A DNA stretch of 64,000 bases from contig OX359270.1 in assembly GCA_947179155.2 (NCBI GenBank), positions 3,070,077 to 3,134,076 on the forward strand, written 5' to 3'. This stretch comes from Hedera helix (Eukaryota > Streptophyta > Magnoliopsida > Apiales > Araliaceae). Numbering within the stretch: position 1 is the stretch's first letter; the number at the start of each line of letters is the position of its first letter. The notes beneath the pieces are model-generated. The model was given only the letters and a program-made list of their open reading frames with translations. It did not search any database and was not told the origin of the DNA. A program made the position numbers and the translations under genes. Shown here one piece after another: positions 12,861-25,263 of this stretch.

Positions 12861-14039
12861 AACACTCCCCCAACTCTTTTGAAGGGTTAGAAAAATTGTA
12901 GAAATCAGATTTTAGAGATAGGAAGAGAGGAAGCCAAGAGAGAAAGAGTGAGAGAGCAAAGTACCTCCATTTTCTTCCTTTCTTGTGAGCTTAGTACCAC
13001 AAATATACCAAGAACACCTCCAAGAGGGGCCACGACAGCAGGAGGGGAGGTCTTGATGCCATCAAGTTTCATATCCTATTTTGGAAAGATTAGAAAACAA
13101 GCCTTTAAACCAAAAAGGTAAGTAGAAAACCCTAAAAACCCTAATGTTATATCCTATATATAATATTTTGTTTGATTTATGTTGATCAAGCTTTAAATTC
13201 TTAAAAGCATGCTAGGACGTTAGAAGTATGTGTTAGAGTATTTTTCATGATTTTTCGTATGGGTTTATGTGGAAAAGTTAGCCAAAATATGTAAAATCAT
13301 GTTTACCGGAAAGTTTGAAACTGAGCAGTGCATTCACGGAATTACTGTTCACGATCCGTAAGTCGGATTCATGATCCGTCAATTTTGGGTGATAGATACA
13401 TAAAATATGAAGATTCTCTAAGTGGAATGACTACGATCCGATTTAAAATGAGCAAGATATGGATTTTCTACCAAAACACCCCACTGTTTTTAGGGTTGTG
13501 CACAACAGTCCGGTTTGGAGCCAATTTCAGTAAGCAAAACAAATCCAAATTTGATGTTTGATAACAGAAAATTGTAGTTCGACAAGATACGAACGTAACG
13601 ATATAAAGTAGAGCTCCATCGGAGTTGTAGATTTCATTTTATTCAAGTTTTAGCCGGAGACCCCAAGGCTGGAAAATCAGAAAAACAATCTGCCTATTTT
13701 TGAGAAAAAACCGGCCGGTTCGGTTTTTTCCGGTTTTTCATAATTTCTAGGTGGGGCCGGTTCAGGCATTTTTAAGCCGGTTCTTGAGTTGGTTACAAAA
13801 GAGAAAATGCTTGTAATTTTATAAAGAATATTATAAAATTTTTAAATCTGAAATTTTATGTCATTTGGTAATATTTATAATTATTAAATGATTAAAGCTA
13901 ACTAATTACATGAAAAATTGTTAAAAGTATTTTTAAATGCTGGAAAAATGTTAATCACCCCACTTACTTATTATTCAAGTTGTATTAAATAGTAAGTAAG
14001 GTTAAATAAAAGAGAAAGTATTTTTAATACTTTTTAAGG

Positions 14040-15140
14040 TGATAATGTACACTAGTTGGATGTTAATTAACTAATAATTGAAGAAAATTATTATTAAATT
14101 ATTATTAAATAATAAATGTGATATTTAAATTATATCATATTATTTAATGAAGGAAAATAATTATTTATTATTTAATTGATAATTAAATAGTAAATAAAGG
14201 AAGTAACTATGTAATTATTATTTAATTGATATTAAATAGTAATTAATTTATGAGAAAGTGTTTAAACTAATTATTTATTATTTAGTTAAGAGTAAATAAT
14301 AAATAAAGATAATTAATGAAGTAATTATTATTTAATTAACATTGAATAATAATTAAAGAGGGCTAATTGCTTACTATTTAATATATTAAATAGAAATCAA
14401 ATGATGTTGGAGTTAATAGTATAAGTGTTTATTATTTAATTAATATTAAATAATGAGTATGGATAATTAACTAATTAATTATTATTTAATTCATATTAAA
14501 TAATAATTAAATGGTAATTAAGTTGAATAAATTATTAATTAATCGAAAGAAGATTATTAAGTAATTAAAATATATTGATAATATTATTGATTAACTATTA
14601 AATGATAATAGTTAAGAATTAAATCATTATTCAATAATTAATAATGATATGAAATTAATTTAAAATATTATTAAAAGATTAATAATATTGTTTAGCATTT
14701 AATTAACTATTAAATAATAATAGTTAAGAGTTAATCCATTATTAAATAAATAATAATGATAAAAAAAAAAGCTTTAAAATATTATTAAAGAATTAATAAT
14801 ATTGTTTAACAAATAATTAACTATTGAATAATAATAGTTTAGGGTTGAATCATTATTAAATAATTACTAATGATACGCGAGGATTTTAAATATTATTAAG
14901 TGATTAATAATATTGATGAACAATTAAATTATTATTAAAAGTATTAATAATAATGAGAAGTCAATTAAAATATTATTAAAGGGTAATAATACTAGCAACC
15001 AATTAAATTATTACTAAAAGATTAATAATAATGATTAAGGTAAACTATTATAAAAAAGGAATTAATAATATTAATGATTATTTAATGTGTTATTTAACAA
15101 TTAAATAACATTATAAATTATTATTAATTGATAGTAAGAT
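14040..15140. repeat. AT-rich array of imperfect palindromes inside the solo LTR
   Basis: Repeating units of the type TTATTATTTAATTAATATTA, followed by their inverse, recur with variable spacing. Equivalent arrays lie at 44740-45830 in the related solo LTR and, in the other orientation, at 41450-42150 and 47116-47410. They can form cruciforms or hairpins and are a shared character of this LTR family. Confidence 0.7.
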
Positions 15141-15564
15141 TTAAAATATTTTTCGAGATGGATAATATTATGTTAAGTTGTCGAGTTAAATTATATGATT
15201 CAGTTAAACAAATGGTATGATCCATTAGTGACTAATTAGTTGTTCGACCTAAACAGAAATAAGGTCAAAACATTAATGTAGTGACATTAATAAATGTCAG
15301 AACTGCATAGTTTTGAACAAAAGATTTATGGTGTTGAATATGAAACACTGAGTCAAGTTAAAGAGAGACTAAAATATGAAATTAACCCTATTAAATAAAG
15401 AGGACGATAAGAAGAAATAAATATCTTTAAAATAAGATTTAGTATTGAGTCAAACTTTGACTGATATTGTGCACCGTTGATCTCACATACCGTGTAGGTG
15501 GTGCAAGGAACGTGAAAGATTAACGTAAGCTGGTTATGCAAGTCCAGGCAAGTTTTTCAGATAT

Positions 15565-18500
15565 TGTAACGACCCCAAAATTCCCGCGCTTTCCACGCGG
15601 CGGACCTTGTGCGTTAATTTCGTACATCTATCGACTTAACCAATGATCCCATAATCATATTGGTTGAATTAGTCTTATTTTAGACTATACATTAAAAACT
15701 TTCTCTTAACTTTGTCCCTGGATCTTAACTTGATCTCAGTCTCATAAGTATACAAGTATCAACTTGTATTTCATCCGTATAAATGGATAAAACCATATAT
15801 AACGGTCTAATTTTAACCTTAAGATTTAAATATTCTATAACTTTACATGTTCCAACATCCACGGTATTAAATCATTAGGACGGCTCTTGGGAACAGAGAA
15901 TCTAGCGATGAATGTTTGTATCTTCACCCGTGATAAATGTTTGCATCTTTATCCGTGACAAATGGTTGTATCTTTGTCCGGTGCAAAATTCTCTTTCCGT
16001 ACAGAACATTACCCAACTAGTTAAAACCCTCATTAGAAACATATTTGTTTATAGTGATATCTCTTCATATCAATAATCCTACTTATATGGTATTCAGAAT
16101 AGTAATAACGAGTTATACCTGGGTCCGAGGAACCTTAACGATGGATTTGACCAGTCAACATCGCTTAGTTCTGTCTCAGATGTACAGCACTCACAAGTTA
16201 TTTACCGATCCTCATCCAGATAAATAGATCATTATCAACATTGTTTTAATATTTAACAATTCTACATTATATCAAATTTAAAGACATAACAACATTCTGA
16301 TGATAATAATTTATATCATTCATTCAATATTCGGTTACATGTTTGTTTGTTCGTATTACAACAGTCATTATGACTTATACAAATACAAGTAATAAACATG
16401 AAAACCTAATCTACACTTCATCTTTACGTTCAAGATCTTCTTAACGTTCATCTTTAATCTGCAAATAAGGTTTTATTCGCAAGAATGAGCACGACGGCTC
16501 AGCAAGTCTAACATATTATCACATACACAGTTTATGCTTTCATATAAACTTTAACATGCTTTGACTGAACATACATCTCAGTTAATAATCATATTAATTT
16601 ATGCTTTAACAATAAACATATTTTATACATACTCATATGCATCATCAAATATCAATTAACATTTAACAGTTAATCAATAACTAACACTTAATCATTTAAT
16701 CACATAAGATCTTCATTCATGTACTTTCACATATAAACTATCACATAATAACATGAACAATCTTAGAACATACTAATAACACATAAAAGTTTAGAACTTG
16801 CCTCAAATTGAAACTAGGGTTTTCCGGCGGAGCGTTAAACCCTACACAGTCATTTAGTGCATAAGCGGTTAGATTCATCGTATTATATAACTTCATAAGT
16901 CTTATATTAACTTATTTAAACTATTTCAATAGGTGGAATTATTTGGAAAATTGGCTAACTCAAAAACTCATTTTTAAGCCAAATTTTCGGATTTGGGCAG
17001 ATTGTTGGACTGCCAGACCCCGGCTCAGTTAAACGGCCATAACTTCTTCGTTTTAAAACATTTTTTAGTCGTTCAAAATTCCACGCGTTCGTAACTTCCG
17101 TCTCTACAACTTTCATTCAGAAAGAAGTTCGAGATTCCTGACAGATTTGTACAGATTTCGGCCTAAAGGGGACTACTCTAAAACTGATTCATATTTCTGA
17201 CCTCTTTTATAGTAACGGCCATAACTTTGTCATACGAAAACATTTTTGAGTGATTCTTGAGTCTAAATTGCTTAGAATTTCATGATCTACAACTTTCATT
17301 TAGGTTTCTAAGGCAAATTAAGACTTTAAATTTTCGGAAATTCGCAAAAATATTCTGCGACTATATTAGACTTAACTTTCTTTGATCCAATTGGTAAAAC
17401 ATGATACCTCAAGCATTAATTTGCTAAGATAACATGTTCTAACACTTCGTATCACTTCATAACATAAAAATAACAAAATCATAAACCTACTTATATAAGA
17501 TTTTATGACTTTCACTCAAGAACACGAAGAACACGAAGAACGATAAGAAAAAATCGAACATCGTAACGGCTTGTGTTTTGAGCTTTTTTTAACTAAATAC
17601 TTGAAATGAAATGGACAGTATAACTACTTATAATTTATATTTCACTACTCTAGACATAAAATAAATCGAGCATTATAGCTATTCACATATACTCTACGAA
17701 TTGAAAAATTACATAATAACAACTAGAGATTACCTCTTGGAGTGCAAGCTTTGACAACAATTTGTGCAAGGCTTCAATACTCATCAACAAGATTAATCTA
17801 TCAATATATCTCTCTAGCTTTGTTGCTCTAATTTACTTGGTGAATTGGTAAGGATTATGAAGAGTGAAGACTCCTATTTATAGGATTTTCCAAGTTAGGG
17901 TAAAATGGTAAAAATGACAATCAAGCTTTGGCTCCAAGTTTGGCTTGGCTTTAACTTTGGCTCCAAGTTTGGCCTATACTTTGGCTCCAAGTTTGGCTTG
18001 GCTCCAACTTTGGCTTCAAGTTTGGTTTATTCTTTGGCTCCAAGTTTTGGCTTGACTTTGGCTTGGCTTAGGCTTTAACTTTATCTACTAACTAGAGTTA
18101 ACAACTAACTCAACATTAGTTAATTCTCTACTAACTTGTATACTTGACTTTTACTATTCACAGTTGACTTTTTCGTATTTATACCGTATAATTTTCGTAT
18201 TCTACCCGTATTATTTTCGTATTCTACCCGTATAATTTTCGTATTATTCTCGTATTATTTTCGTATTCTACCCGTATAATTTTCGTATTATACGCGTATA
18301 TGTGAATAGTGATTAGGGTTAGGTTATAACCCTTAGGGTTTCTAGGTTTAGGGTTTAGGTTTTAACCTTTTCTAAGTTTAACCAAACCCTAGTTTAGGTT
18401 TTCCAAACCCTATAATTAGGTTTTTAGGTTTTAACCTTTAAATAACTTTTCGATTTTAATAAGTGTTAAGGTTAATTACTTGAACTGAAACACAAATTCC

Positions 18501-18735
18501 TACACATAAGTAATTCACATAGCACATTTAAAAGCTCAATTCAAGCTTTACTAATCACATAACACATAGTTTAGGTTAAAAGTTTAACCTCTAATCGTAA
18601 ACGAATCGTAGTTTCGAGTCGTTTTTAATCTTTAATATAACTCAATGTATTGTTGAGCAATCGTTTTTAGGCTTTTAAATTAACAACCTTTATCATATCT
18701 TGACAGATTATTTTTAAAATATTTGGGATATTACA
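15565..18735 (-). repeat. 3' LTR of the nested retrotransposon
   Basis: This is the near-identical partner of 21188-24349. It holds TATAAATAGG on the minus strand at 17874-17883, a minisatellite of TTTGGCTCCAAG units (about 17922-18080), a tandem array of TTTTCGTATTCTACCCGTAT units (18170-18300), and degenerate telomere-like TAGGGTTTAGG repeats (18310-18420). It is 9 bp longer than its partner through one extra AACACGAAG unit near 17520. Confidence 0.93.
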
Positions 18736-18985
18736 TTCAACCCAACTTACAAGAATTTCGTCCTCGAAATTAACTTACAATTCACTTTACTCATTTAATA
18801 TCATATTTATAAGTGTTATAAATATTCAAGATATTACATTCTCTCCTTCTTATCAGAATTTCGTCCTCGAAATTAACTTTACAATTACTTTAGTCATTTA
18901 ATATCATATTTATAAGTGCTATAAATATTCAGGATATTACATTCTCTCCTTCTTATCAGAATTTCGTCCTCGAAATTATAATATA
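18736..18985 (-). repeat. Three tandem copies of the polypurine-tract region
   Basis: Units of about 101-103 bp, each with GATATTACATTC and GAATTTCGTCCTCGAAATTA, repeat at 18729, 18830 and 18933. On the minus strand copies 2 and 3 read as a purine tract (AAGAAGGAGAGAATG) followed by an LTR-start-like TAATATC. The element thus carries extra polypurine tract plus LTR-start junctions next to its 3' LTR. Confidence 0.75.
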
Positions 18986-21173
18986 ATCATCTCCAATTTA
19001 CTCTTCAATATGAATTTTCTAAATTCATCTTTTACTCATATTAAACTTCCAATACTTTGATTAGGTCTGAACAATGTTCACTTATCTCTACACATTTCCT
19101 TTTATCAAACTTGACGTTCAGTCTCACTCTTCCTTTATTTAGGATTCTTCGAACTTTTACTGCTGTCAATCAAGACCTTGACCTTTTTTTTAAATACTAT
19201 GGATGCTAGATGACCCACAAGTTTAACAATCACTTGGATTGACAAACACTATTCTTGTGTAGCAATCAAATAAGATTGAGAACACTCATGACAGTACATT
19301 AGGTGATCAGCCTGTTGTACCATATTATCTCTTAAAGACGCGGTATGTTGCATCAACCGGAATCATATGTCCGTTTACTTATCATAACCAGAAATGTCTA
19401 GCCAAAACAATTGGCATTGACTCATATTTAAACCATTCAAACTTTTGAAAAGCAATTTTATGACTGTATACCGCACCTTGCAATGTGCGTTGATAACTCA
19501 TCATGTATCATCTTCACACCAGGTTAAATGGGGTGTTGATGAATAAATCATTTTTATCCTTCACATTAAATCCGCCTAGCCAAAACAATTAGCATAGACA
19601 TAAGAATAACATAGCCAAAAAATTTCCATTTTTGAAAATCAATTTTATGATTTTTATCACACCCACATCCCTATAACTGTGCATTGATGATTTTCGATCA
19701 TAACCACAACATTTGACCATGTGTTCATGATAAAATTCATTAAATTTAACTCTATCTAGCTTGAAAAATTAGCGTAGATGTAGTTAACAAAATTTTTCAG
19801 TTCAAATAGTGAAAAATTCTTTTCAAAGGCACACAAGTGCGAATATAATCATGAAGATCTAGCATAGCTAGAAGATTTTTGAAATACCCTCAATCCCTCT
19901 ATCTTTTCCATTATTCTCTAATCATAACACAAGTTTTGCAAATATATAGTAATATAGTAAACTGATTGGTTGTATTAAACCAAGTACAAACAAATATATT
20001 AGTTCCCCTTCTCATCAACACGGAATTGAAATGTCTCAGCGCACATTGGTACTGATCAATATCGCACTGAATAGACAAATCGTAGCCGCATCTCACAAGT
20101 CGGTTTGACTAACATATCATAGCCCAAGTCCATAACAAGGGTTCGTTCGCTCAGTAACTAACATACAAATATTTTTAAAACTATAGTTATGACGTAACAA
20201 CTACTAACTAATCAATATACATATGAGTGAAGAATTAACTTCTCAGAATATATACAAAGAAGAGTTGACACAAGATTTTAATTTACTTATCAATATAGCA
20301 AACTGAGTTATTCCTCCACCCAAGAACTAATGAATCAGTTCCCCGTCTCATCAACACTATCCTCAAATGATTTCATTCAGTGTGTAACCCGCTTTGAGAA
20401 CACTGAACATGAATCATTTATACCAACAGTGTAGTTAGATCGGTTCTCTGAAGCATATTAAACTCTTTCCCATACAAGAGAGTCGTTCTACTCAGTTTTA
20501 CTAATATGAGTTTTCAATTGAAATCCCTAATCGTTCTTTAACTATTTTATGAATTCTCTGAATTCATTCATGTATCATTACAACTCATTATAAGCTTAAT
20601 TCTTACAATCTTCAAATAAATTTCTACTATCTCCAAATGAATTTTGATTATCCCCAAATGAATTTCTCATTAACATCTCTCTATGAGTTTACTCATCTCT
20701 TTTCTAAGGTATAATTACACAACATACCAAACATACCATTTCATTTTTATGAAACAGTTTCACACAAAAACCAATAAGATTATTTTATCTTATTGCTTGC
20801 TTTGAGAACTCTTTATGAGTCTATTTAACTTCAGATATTCTCGTAAAGAGTTTATCTTTATTCAATATATTACATTCACATAATAATTTTTATGTATTAA
20901 GATTTAATAAGATTTATGCGTATCTTTTAATTATATACGGACTCTTCACAAGTCCATTTCTTTTTTAATCCATCAGATTATACTCCAAGGTACTTGTTAC
21001 CTCGAAACTATAATCCACTGCCCTGATACCAACTGTAACCATCATTCAATAGCACCTTACAATGGTACCAATCAGTTTGCCACCGCATGCGGCGTCCCCT
21101 ACGGAGAGTCTGGCTTCGGTGCCTCCCTTCTATGGGCGGTCACCAGCGAGAGGCTCGGGGTTCTTTTTATATA
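18986..21173 (-). other. Noncoding internal region of the retrotransposon
   Basis: No retroviral-type protein can be read in any frame. Diverged repeats of about 180 bp, each with a TAGCCAAAACAATTNGCAT-like core, start near 19395, 19573 and 19756. A second, displaced primer-site-like CTGATACCAACTGTAAC lies near 21024. The last 130 bp (21060-21180) is unusually GC-rich. Confidence 0.65.
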
Positions 21174-21185
21174 GCTCTGATACCA
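21174..21185 (-). other. Primer binding site for initiator tRNA-Met
   Basis: The minus strand reads TGGTATCAGAGC, the standard plant tRNA-iMet complement, 2 bp from the end of the LTR at 21188. It primes minus-strand DNA synthesis and fixes the element's orientation. Confidence 0.85.
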
Positions 21186-21187
21186 AC

Positions 21188-24100
21188 TGTAACGACCCCA
21201 AAATCCCCGCGCTTTCCACGCGGCGGACCTTGTGCGTTAATTTCGTACATCTATCGACTTAACCAATGATCCCATAATCATATTGGTTGAATTAGTCTTA
21301 TTTTAGACTATACATTAAAAACTTTCTCTTAACTTTGTCCCTGGATCTTAACTTGATCTCAGTCTCATAAGTATACAAGTATCAACTTGTATTTCATCCG
21401 TATAAATGGATAAAACCATATATAACGGTCTAATTTTAACCTTAAGATTTAAATATTCTATAACTTTACATGTTCCAACATCCACGGTATTAAATCATTA
21501 GGACGGCTCTTGGGAACAGAGAATCTCGCGATGAATGTTTGTATCTTCACCCGTGATAAATGTTTGCATCTTTATCCGTGACAAATGGTTGTATCTTTGT
21601 CCGGTGCAAAATTCTCTTTCCGTACAGAACATTACCCAACTAGTTAAAACCCTCATTAGAAACATATTTGTTTATAGTGATATCTCTTCATATCAATAAT
21701 CCTACTTATATGGTATTCAGAATAGTAATAACGAGTTATACCTGGGTCCGAGGAACCTTAACGATGGATTTGACCAGTCAACATCGCTTAGTTCTGTCTC
21801 AGATGTACAGCACTCACAAGTTATTTACCGATCCTCATCCAGATAAATAGATCATTATCAACATTGTTTTAATATTTAACAATTCTACATTATATCAAAT
21901 TTAAAGACATAACAACATTCTGATGATAATAATTTATATCATTCATTCAATATTCGGTTACATGTTTGTTTGTTCGTATTACAACAGTCATTATGACTTA
22001 TACAAATACAAGTAATAAACATGAAAACCTAATCTACACTTCATCTTTACGTTCAAGATCTTCTTAACGTTCATCTTTAATCTGCAAATAAGGTTTTATT
22101 CGCAAGAATGAGCACGACGGCTCAGCAAGTCTAACATATTATCACATACACAGTTTATGCTTTCATATAAACTTTAACATGCTTTGACTGAACATACATC
22201 TCAGTTAATAATCATATTAATTTATGCTTTAACAATAAACATATTTTATACATACTCATATGCATCATCAAATATCAATTAACATTTAACAGTTAATCAA
22301 TAACTAACACTTAATCATTTAATCACATAAGATCTTCATTCATGTACTTTCACATATAAACTATCACATAATAACATGAACAATCTTAGAACATACTAAT
22401 AACACATAAAAGTTTAGAACTTGCCTCAAATTGAAACTAGGGTTTTCCGGCGGAGCGTTAAACCCTACACAGTCATTTAGTGCATAAGCGGTTAGATTCA
22501 TCGTATTATATAACTTCATAAGTCTTATATTAACTTATTTAAACTATTTCAATAGGTGGAATTATTTGGAAAATTGGCTAACTCAAAAACTCATTTTTAA
22601 GCCAAATTTTCGGATTTGGGCAGATTGTTGGACTGCCAGACCCCGGCTCAGTTAAACGGCCATAACTTCTTCGTTTTAAAACATTTTTTAGTCGTTCAAA
22701 ATTCCACGCGTTCGTAACTTCCGTCTCTACAACTTTCATTCAGAAAGAAGTTCGAGATTCCTGACAGATTTGTACAGATTTCGGCCTAAAGGGGACTACT
22801 CTAAAACTGATTCATATTTCTGACCTCTTTTATAGTAACGGCCATAACTTTGTCATACGAAAACATTTTTGAGTGATTCTTGAGTCTAAATTGCTTAGAA
22901 TTTCATGATCTACAACTTTCATTTAGGTTTCTAAGGCAGATTAAGACTTTAAATTTTCGGAAATTCGCAAAAATATTCTGCGACTATATTAGACTTAACT
23001 TTCTTTGATCCAATTGGTAAAACATGATACCTCAAGCATTAATTTGCTAAGATAACATGTTCTAACACTTCGTATCACTTCATAACATAAAAATAACAAA
23101 ATCATAAACCTACTTATATAAGATTTTATGACTTTCACTCAAGAACACGAAGAACGATAAGAAAAAATCGAACATCGTAACGGCTTGTGTTTTGAGCTTT
23201 TTTTAACTAAATACTTGAAATGAAATGGACAGTATAACTACTTATAATTTATATTTCACTACTCTAGACATAAAATAAATCGAGCATTATAGCTATTCAC
23301 ATATACTCTACGAATTGAAAAATTACATAATAACAACTAGAGATTACCTCTTGGAGTGCAAGCTTTGACAACAATTTGTGCAAGGCTTCAATACTCATCA
23401 ACAAGATTAATCTATCAATATATCTCTCTAGCTTTGTTGCTCTAATTTACTTGGTGAATTGGTAAGGATTATGAAGAGTGAAGACTCCTATTTATAGGAT
23501 TTTCCAAGTTAGGGTAAAATGGTAAAAATGACAATCAAGCTTTGGCTCCAAGTTTGGCTTGGCTTTAACTTTGGCTCCAAGTTTGGCCTATACTTTGGCT
23601 CCAAGTTTGGCTTGGCTCCAACTTTGGCTTCAAGTTTGGTTTATTCTTTGGCTCCAAGTTTTGGCTTGACTTTGGCTTGGCTTAGGCTTTAACTTTATCT
23701 ACTAACTAGAGTTAACAACTAACTCAACATTAGTTAATTCTCTACTAACTTGTATACTTGACTTTTACTATTCACAGTTGACTTTTTCGTATTTATACCG
23801 TATAATTTTCGTATTCTACCCGTATTATTTTCGTATTCTACCCGTATAATTTTCGTATTATTCTCGTATTATTTTCGTATTCTACCCGTATAATTTTCGT
23901 ATTATACGCGTATATGTGAATAGTGATTAGGGTTAGGTTATAACCCTTAGGGTTTCTAGGTTTAGGGTTTAGGTTTTAACCTTTTCTAAGTTTAACCAAA
24001 CCCTAGTTTAGGTTTTCCAAACCCTATAATTAGGTTTTTAGGTTTTAACCTTTAAATAACTTTTCGATTTTAATAAGTGTTAAGGTTAATTACTTGAACC

Positions 24101-24349
24101 GAAACACAAATTCCTACACATAAGTAATTCACATAGCACATTTAAAAGCTCAATTCAAGCTTTACTAATCACATAACACATAGTTTAGGTTAAAAGTTTA
24201 ACCTCTAATCGTAAACGAATCGTAGTTTCGAGTCGTTTTTAATCTTTAATATAACTCAATGTATTGTTGAGCAATCGTTTTTAGGCTTTTAAATTAACAA
24301 CCTTTATCATATCTTGACAGATTATTTTTAAAATATTTGGGATATTACA
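21188..24349 (-). repeat. 5' LTR of the nested retrotransposon
   Basis: On the minus strand it starts TGTAATATCC at 24349 and ends GTCGTTACA at 21188. It contains TATAAATAG at 23488-23496 (minus) as a probable promoter and the same minisatellites as its partner. It is followed on the minus strand by the tRNA-Met primer site. Confidence 0.93.
23488..23496 (-). promoter_or_regulatory. TATA box in the 5' LTR
   Basis: TATAAATAG on the minus strand lies inside the LTR and is conserved in the partner LTR at 17874-17883. It probably starts the element's RNA. Confidence 0.5.
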
Positions 24350-25263
24350 GATATTGTTGCTATGTGTATAACTGTTGTGTGTACACTTGAAGTATGTGAG
24401 AATTTGAATTAAATATGCTTTTGTGAAATCATATGATGTGTGTTGATTCTATATGATAGAAAGCTTGAGTTAATTGAATAAGTTGAACTGTATGCCATGT
24501 ACTCATTCTAATGCATGATCAGTATGTTGCATAAATAAATGCAAAGCATGAGAAGCATGATGCATTCATATAATGTAATGCATGAAGTACGAGAAGCATG
24601 TACAAACATGAATTATGTGTTACGTGCTATGTGCTATTTGTTAGACTTGCTGAGCCGTCGTGCTCACTCTTGCTTAAACAACATTTTTCAGTTGAAGCTC
24701 GAGAAATTTAGACAATGTCGACAAAGACAAAGATTGATACGGGAATGTCATACATGTGCGAATGGTATTAGGCATGGTAATGAAATCTCTACGTACAGAG
24801 AGTTAGATGCTTTTGCGATAAATCTGTTAAGGTAGTTTGTTTGTATAAATCAAAGTTAGAACAATTGAATAGTTAGTATAACTTGCGATTTGGAACAGAT
24901 GTGAGATATATTATCGTATCCTTGTGTACAAAGGAATATTTGTATAAATAAACAAAATTTGAATATGGTATTTAGTGAGTTTATTGTACTCATATTTTTA
25001 TAACAGACTAGATCATATTATATCTGAGATGTCATTAAGTAAAGATTTCGATTCTGAGACAGGATTATGATATAGTTTTGAATAAACTCTGTTTTAAACA
25101 ACTACGGTATAGTTGTAGATTGTGAATGAGATTGTAATAATTTTTAAATAAACTAGTTTTATCAATTATATTATTGAGATATATTGTGGATTTAAGTACA
25201 AGGTTGTACGTCTAACGAGCGGGATCCGGCGTGGCCAGCACGCTGAAATCTCGGGTCGTTACA

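Larger units (their letters stand above)
15565..24349 (-). mobile_element. Non-autonomous Ty3/gypsy-like LTR retrotransposon with intact LTRs
   Basis: Two direct repeats (15565-18735 and 21188-24349) flank a 2.45-kb internal region. The whole is flanked by GATAT (15560-15564 and 24350-24354). On the minus strand the LTR starts TGTAATATCC and ends GTCGTTACA. A primer site for initiator tRNA-Met (TGGTATCAGAGC, minus) lies 2 bp inside the LTR at 21188, which sets the orientation. A FEDEI-like remnant (TTTCGAGGACGAAATTC on the minus strand) precedes the other LTR, as at the end of plant gypsy polyproteins. No gag, protease, reverse transcriptase or integrase frame is present, so it must have moved with proteins from a related element. 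By eye the LTRs differ at only about four bases plus a 9-bp indel, so insertion was recent. Confidence 0.93.
11764..25263 (+). mobile_element. Solo LTR (about 4.7 kb) split by a nested LTR retrotransposon
   Basis: The block begins TGTAATATCCCAGATA and ends GGGTCGTTACA, and is flanked by GAATG at 11759-11763 and 25264-25268. Removing it rejoins the Helitron Rep frame (LPSSF then TGSAR), which proves the insertion point. Subtracting the nested element at 15565-24349 leaves about 4.7 kb with no coding sequence and no second LTR, so this is a solo LTR from LTR-LTR recombination. It is related to the block at 42160-47115: both share the same start, a conserved segment (13327-13750 against 44012-44460) and the last part (about 15300-15545 against 45990-46245). 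A TATA-like TATAAATAT at 12852-12860 fits an LTR promoter in plus orientation. Confidence 0.9.

Noticed and set aside
15353..15541. 62-codon minus-strand frame, nearly repeated at 46049-46237
   Set aside because: Conserved only because both lie in the 3' part of related solo LTRs.
16045..16227. 60-codon frame repeated identically at 21668-21850
   Set aside because: Identity is explained by the duplicated LTRs; it is a chance frame inside an LTR.
18310..18420. Interstitial telomere sequence
   Set aside because: TAGGGTTT-like units are degenerate and present in both LTRs, so they are part of the LTR, not a telomere relic.
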